Part shown: positions 60,606-64,000 of the stretch, in pieces | How the letters are laid out: every line of letters begins with the position of its first letter | Numbering within the stretch: position 1 is the first letter of the stretch | NCBI GenBank assembly: GCA_963457665.1 | Contig: OY735222.1 | Coordinates: 34,799,891-34,863,890, forward strand | Length of the DNA: 64,000 bases | Source of the DNA: Thysanoteuthis rhombus | Taxonomy: Eukaryota > Mollusca > Cephalopoda > Oegopsida > Thysanoteuthidae | Direction of reading: 5' to 3' | Position numbers and translations under genes: made by a program | The notes under the pieces: model-generated | The model's database searches: none | What the model saw: only the letters and a program-made list of their open reading frames with translations | Told to the model about the DNA's origin: nothing

Positions 60606-61577
60606 AAATAGAAAACCACCTAAGATATGCGTACTATAATCATTATGTTTCAGTAAACGGAATACAAAATAAATTGATTGTGCAAAATAAGTATATATAT
60701 AAATCTGAAATTTGTATCAGCAAGTTGTATTCTGAAATTCTGAAAAGAATAAGAGTCGCTCTACGTTGATAATCTTCGGTAGAGCAAGCTCAACCTTCAT
60801 GAACAAGAAATTCCATTATTACTGAAAAAGAAGAGTTTAAAACCAATGTATTCATCCGATGAAACTGAAAAGTGTGTCACAATGTGAGGGCCAATCGGGA
60901 CTGTTTAATTGAATATTTCATTTTTATTAATAAATATTTTATTTCATTTAAAAAAAAACTCTTTTGTTCAAGATACATTTTGCATGTGTCTATGTGGATT
61001 ATACTTACATACTTGGTGAAAGATACTTTACTTACTTATATGCATGTAGATGGGTGTAACAGATTAACGCCAAAAGGATGACAGAAACATCTTATTTAGA
61101 TTTATTATAATAGGGTAAAGTATGGTCCTTAGGAAACCCCGCAGATTGGTAGCCAGTCACAGCCACTTAATTAAAGATACATTTGAAGAAATGAAAGTGA
61201 AAAGGGGTTTATAAAAAAGGGACAGTGTATAAGGATTCTAACGGCGGAAGTAAAAAAAGATTGACAGTAAGTTCACTGGCGGGAGAAACGAAAGAAAGCA
61301 GGAGGAATATAGGAGAAAAGAGATAGAAGGTCGTGTATTTTCGGTACCGGGTGAAAGAAGAGGATATAAGTTAATTGAATTGAAGATAGCGATAGAAAAA
61401 GGACCCTCACCTACAAGTTAAGGGACCAAACGTTGGTCACCAAAGTGAGTAGTAGGAGAGAGTAACAGATATGCTGGTGGCCACTGACCCAGGCTACGGT
61501 CTGGCTGCTTGCCCAAAGAGGTAGAAGGACTAATTAACCAACGACTCTCTCTCTCTCTCCCTCCTCTCAATAAACAA

Positions 61578-61580
<3 letters not shown>
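60606..61580. other. unassigned sequence
   Basis: No recognisable domain or repeat family. Confidence 0.5.

Positions 61581-61635
<55 letters not shown>
61581..61635. repeat. (CT)n microsatellite
   Basis: Uninterrupted CT, preceded by CT-rich sequence from 61545. Confidence 0.95.
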
Positions 61636-61639
<4 letters not shown>

Positions 61640-61844
61640 CCCTCTCTACTTCTTAGCGAGTGACGATTATATTTTTTTCGGTCGGCTGAAGAAAATCAAA
61701 GTTTTGAATTTGAATCCTGACATGAATCTTGCGTCTTTTGTTCCTTGCCTTGCCGTCGTACGCATAAATGCAATGAAACGTATTATGGTAGAAGGTATAA
61801 TTAAATGGCGCTGCTATTGACACCCTGAAGGAACCTAACCAGAA

Positions 61845-62165
61845 GATGGATCCTCGAACAGAGAACCATGCAATGTGCACAGGAGAGAATCATGCTCAAC
61901 ATCGCGTGGAGAGATCACAAAACAGAACGGTATGTGAGACAAAAAAAATAAGAGTCAGATACCATAGAATCCATTAGAAAACTCCAAAAGCGATTGGCTG
62001 GTCGTGTTTCATGGACATCATGACCCGTAACGTGGATAGGAATCCACGTTGTGATATTTTATACAAAAGCATGGTCGGCTCTGCGTTGCCCATGATAGAG
62101 AGGTCTGATGAATCCTGAGAAAGGTCTATGTCCAACGATGGACGCTAATAGGTAACTGCTGCTGA
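61845..62165 (+). mobile_element. RTE LINE 3' end, decayed
   Basis: RTMQCAQERIMLNIAWRDHK and TERYVRQKK, stop, ESDTIESIRKLQKRLAGRVS, then frame-shifted WTS.PVTWI and a nucleotide match to GGTCTATGTCCAACGATGGA + CGCTAAT. A degraded (TGA)n-like tail runs on to 62215. Confidence 0.75.
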
Positions 62166-62215
62166 TAATGATGGTGCTGATGATGATGACTATACTGATG
62201 ATGATGATGATGATG
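62166..62215. repeat. (TGA)n-rich tail
   Basis: TGATGATGA and GATGATGATGATGATG interrupted by short unique words. Continues the RTE 3' end. Confidence 0.75.
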
Positions 62216-64000
62216 TGAAACTTGAAATCGTCGCCAGTTGCTTGATCTTCTTGCATTTTTCTCCTGAAAGGTCAGTACAACATCCCTCTGATATGTGCGT
62301 AATGGTAGCGCTGGTCCTGTCAATTCGTATGAAAGGACGAGAGAAAGAGAAAAGAGCGAAAGAGAAAGAAGAAATTGAAAGGAGAAAAAGTGAGGGGGAC
62401 ATATAAGAGAAAAGAAAAGACTGATATTTGAGCAGAAGATGAATACGAAATTGGAGAGACTAGGGTGGAAGGGCGCGTAAGGTAAAATAAACTGGTCTGG
62501 GAGGGGATGAATCAAAATGTGCCTCTTAAGTGACAACTTAAGTATGTCAAACATTCTTTTCATACTTGCATTGTTTTACTAAATATAACAGCCTCTCCTC
62601 TGACCACAAAATTGAAAGGGTTTCTCCCAAAAGGTTTGGTTATCATTGAAGGGTATCTCTTTTGTATAAATGAAACTCCGCTTTATCTAAATCCCAGAAG
62701 AATTTAAATTACATTTTTTTTTGATTCGCCCATTTCGAAAATATCAAGCTAAAAGCCGGAAAGAAAGAAACGCCGTCGTACAGAACAGAACAAAAGTCAT
62801 GACTGGCCGACTAAAAGAGAAAAAAGTGCCCAAAATATTGGCGTGTGAATAGTGTACAAATATATTCACTGATTCAAAGCAAATTCAAACAAAAAGTACC
62901 CTTTTTTTACGTTTTAAAAATGTTTCACTTGAGGTAATGCTAAATCAAGAATTTAATCATCTTCTATTCAGGGGTGGATAGAACGTTAGGCTGAGTAAGA
63001 TAAAGCGTAGGGGTTTGGAAAGAATATGGCCCGAAAGCCAAAAGATTGTTCCAGTGTACGTGTGAGTGTTTTGTATAATATATCAGTAATTTTGCATATC
63101 TTTTTATCATATCTGGAATACAACAAAAAGTAGTTTGTTTCCTATATTAACCTCCAAATATATCAACTTTTACAAATAAGACTTTTAGGATTTCGTATTA
63201 CAGCACGTGGTACATTATTCATAAAGAAAAAACAATGTAGGCTACTTAACGTCACTTTATTCTATTCAACAGGAGGTAAGGCAACGGGGGGGGGATTTTA
63301 CTAAAGTTCAGCCTATGAAGGGCTCAGGTGCCAGATAATCCGTCATTGCTACTAATTGGTTATTTCGTGTCAGACTATCCGAACAGACGTCCAGTTTTGT
63401 AACATGAGTTGATTTATGTTTTTATTTAGTTGAAATAAGAGATATCTCCATACATTATCGGGGACGCTTTCGAAAAATATGATAAGAATTCGGGACCAAA
63501 TAATCTCAAGCAGAGATAATGATAAACATACAACAGTGTATTAATGAGAACAATACTGATATTGTCGTTGTTTCCTGAAGCGCTTAACTTTGAATATTTT
63601 CTTCGCTGATACATTAGTTTGGCCAAGACGCTCGTTCTCAGGCATCAGGATTGTTTAGTTTTCACTAACTTAATTCAAAAAGGTCGTTTTTCATTGTATC
63701 GTAAAGGTGCACGAAAAATATTCTGTTGAAATTGATGTATTATTGATTCGATAACTTTTTCCCGAACAAGTTAAAAATTATGGGAAGCAAATTTGAAAAT
63801 ACAACGAACGAATCTAAAAAAAACAAAAAAAACGGCGAGAAAACTGAATATGGGGTCTTTTTTTTTTTTGACGAGAAAAAAATGCAAGGGGAGGGCAGGG
63901 TTCGTGCTTTAATGCTTCTGTTTGGAACTAACAAAAATGACCGATTAATTCTATTGGGAGACATGTTTCAACTTCAAAAATAAACATTTGCACCGATTGA
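62216..64000. other. unassigned sequence
   Basis: Includes purine-rich 62335-62420, G run at 63287-63295 and T/A runs near 63815-63880. No domain, RNA gene or named repeat recognised up to the window edge. Confidence 0.45.

Overview
The window reads as repeat-dense, intron/intergenic-type DNA from an animal nuclear genome. I find no intact host gene, no rRNA, no functional tRNA and no CRISPR array. Very long (TA)n and (CA)n tracts, tRNA-derived SINEs, RTE-clade LINEs ending in (TGA)n, LINEs with a C-terminal CCHC finger plus restriction-like endonuclease, Penelope-like (PLE) GIY-YIG remnants and mariner remnants together suggest a mollusc, most probably a coleoid cephalopod such as an octopus. 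The species call is inference from repeat style; the element families are read from translated motifs.

Layout. 0.6-1.7 kb: a scrambled LINE. 4.4-4.8 kb: a head-to-head SINE pair. 6.2-6.4 kb: a foldback element. 6.8-9.7 kb: three LINE 3' ends in a row, all minus strand, two with trinucleotide tracts at the 3' end. 10.9-11.4 kb: mariner remnant. 11.7-14.2 kb: a 2.5 kb segment bounded by ~220 bp inverted repeats. 16.0-17.7 kb: a 52-bp minisatellite, a second foldback and an RTE 3' end. 18.9-22.9 kb: SINEs among long TA/CA tracts. 24-25 kb: a PLE-like 3' fragment and a 36-bp in-frame minisatellite. 26-31 kb: RTE fragments, one nested inside a decayed reverse transcriptase gene. 31.4-31.8 kb: a decayed ~135-bp tandem repeat. 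34.2-35.8 kb: a longer RTE. 41.8-43.7 kb: two mariner remnants around a 28-bp minisatellite. 47.3-50.2 kb: the most complete RTE (endonuclease, RT and a repeated 5' leader). 51.3-53.6 kb: two GIY-YIG fragments. 55.9-58.3 kb: strongly strand-biased pyrimidine then purine tracts. 60.0-60.3 kb: a 90-bp-arm inverted repeat, one mismatch, whose arms carry a hammerhead-like motif. 59-62 kb: further RTE fragments.

Nothing here forms an operon or working pathway. Every coding remnant carries stops, frameshifts or lost catalytic residues, so the region records successive transposon insertion, nesting and microsatellite growth. I see no convincing new multi-gene system. The best candidate for something functional is the inverted repeat at 60.0-60.3 kb, which may be a self-cleaving-ribozyme-like PLE terminus. 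Translations were made by eye; identities are impressions, not computed values.
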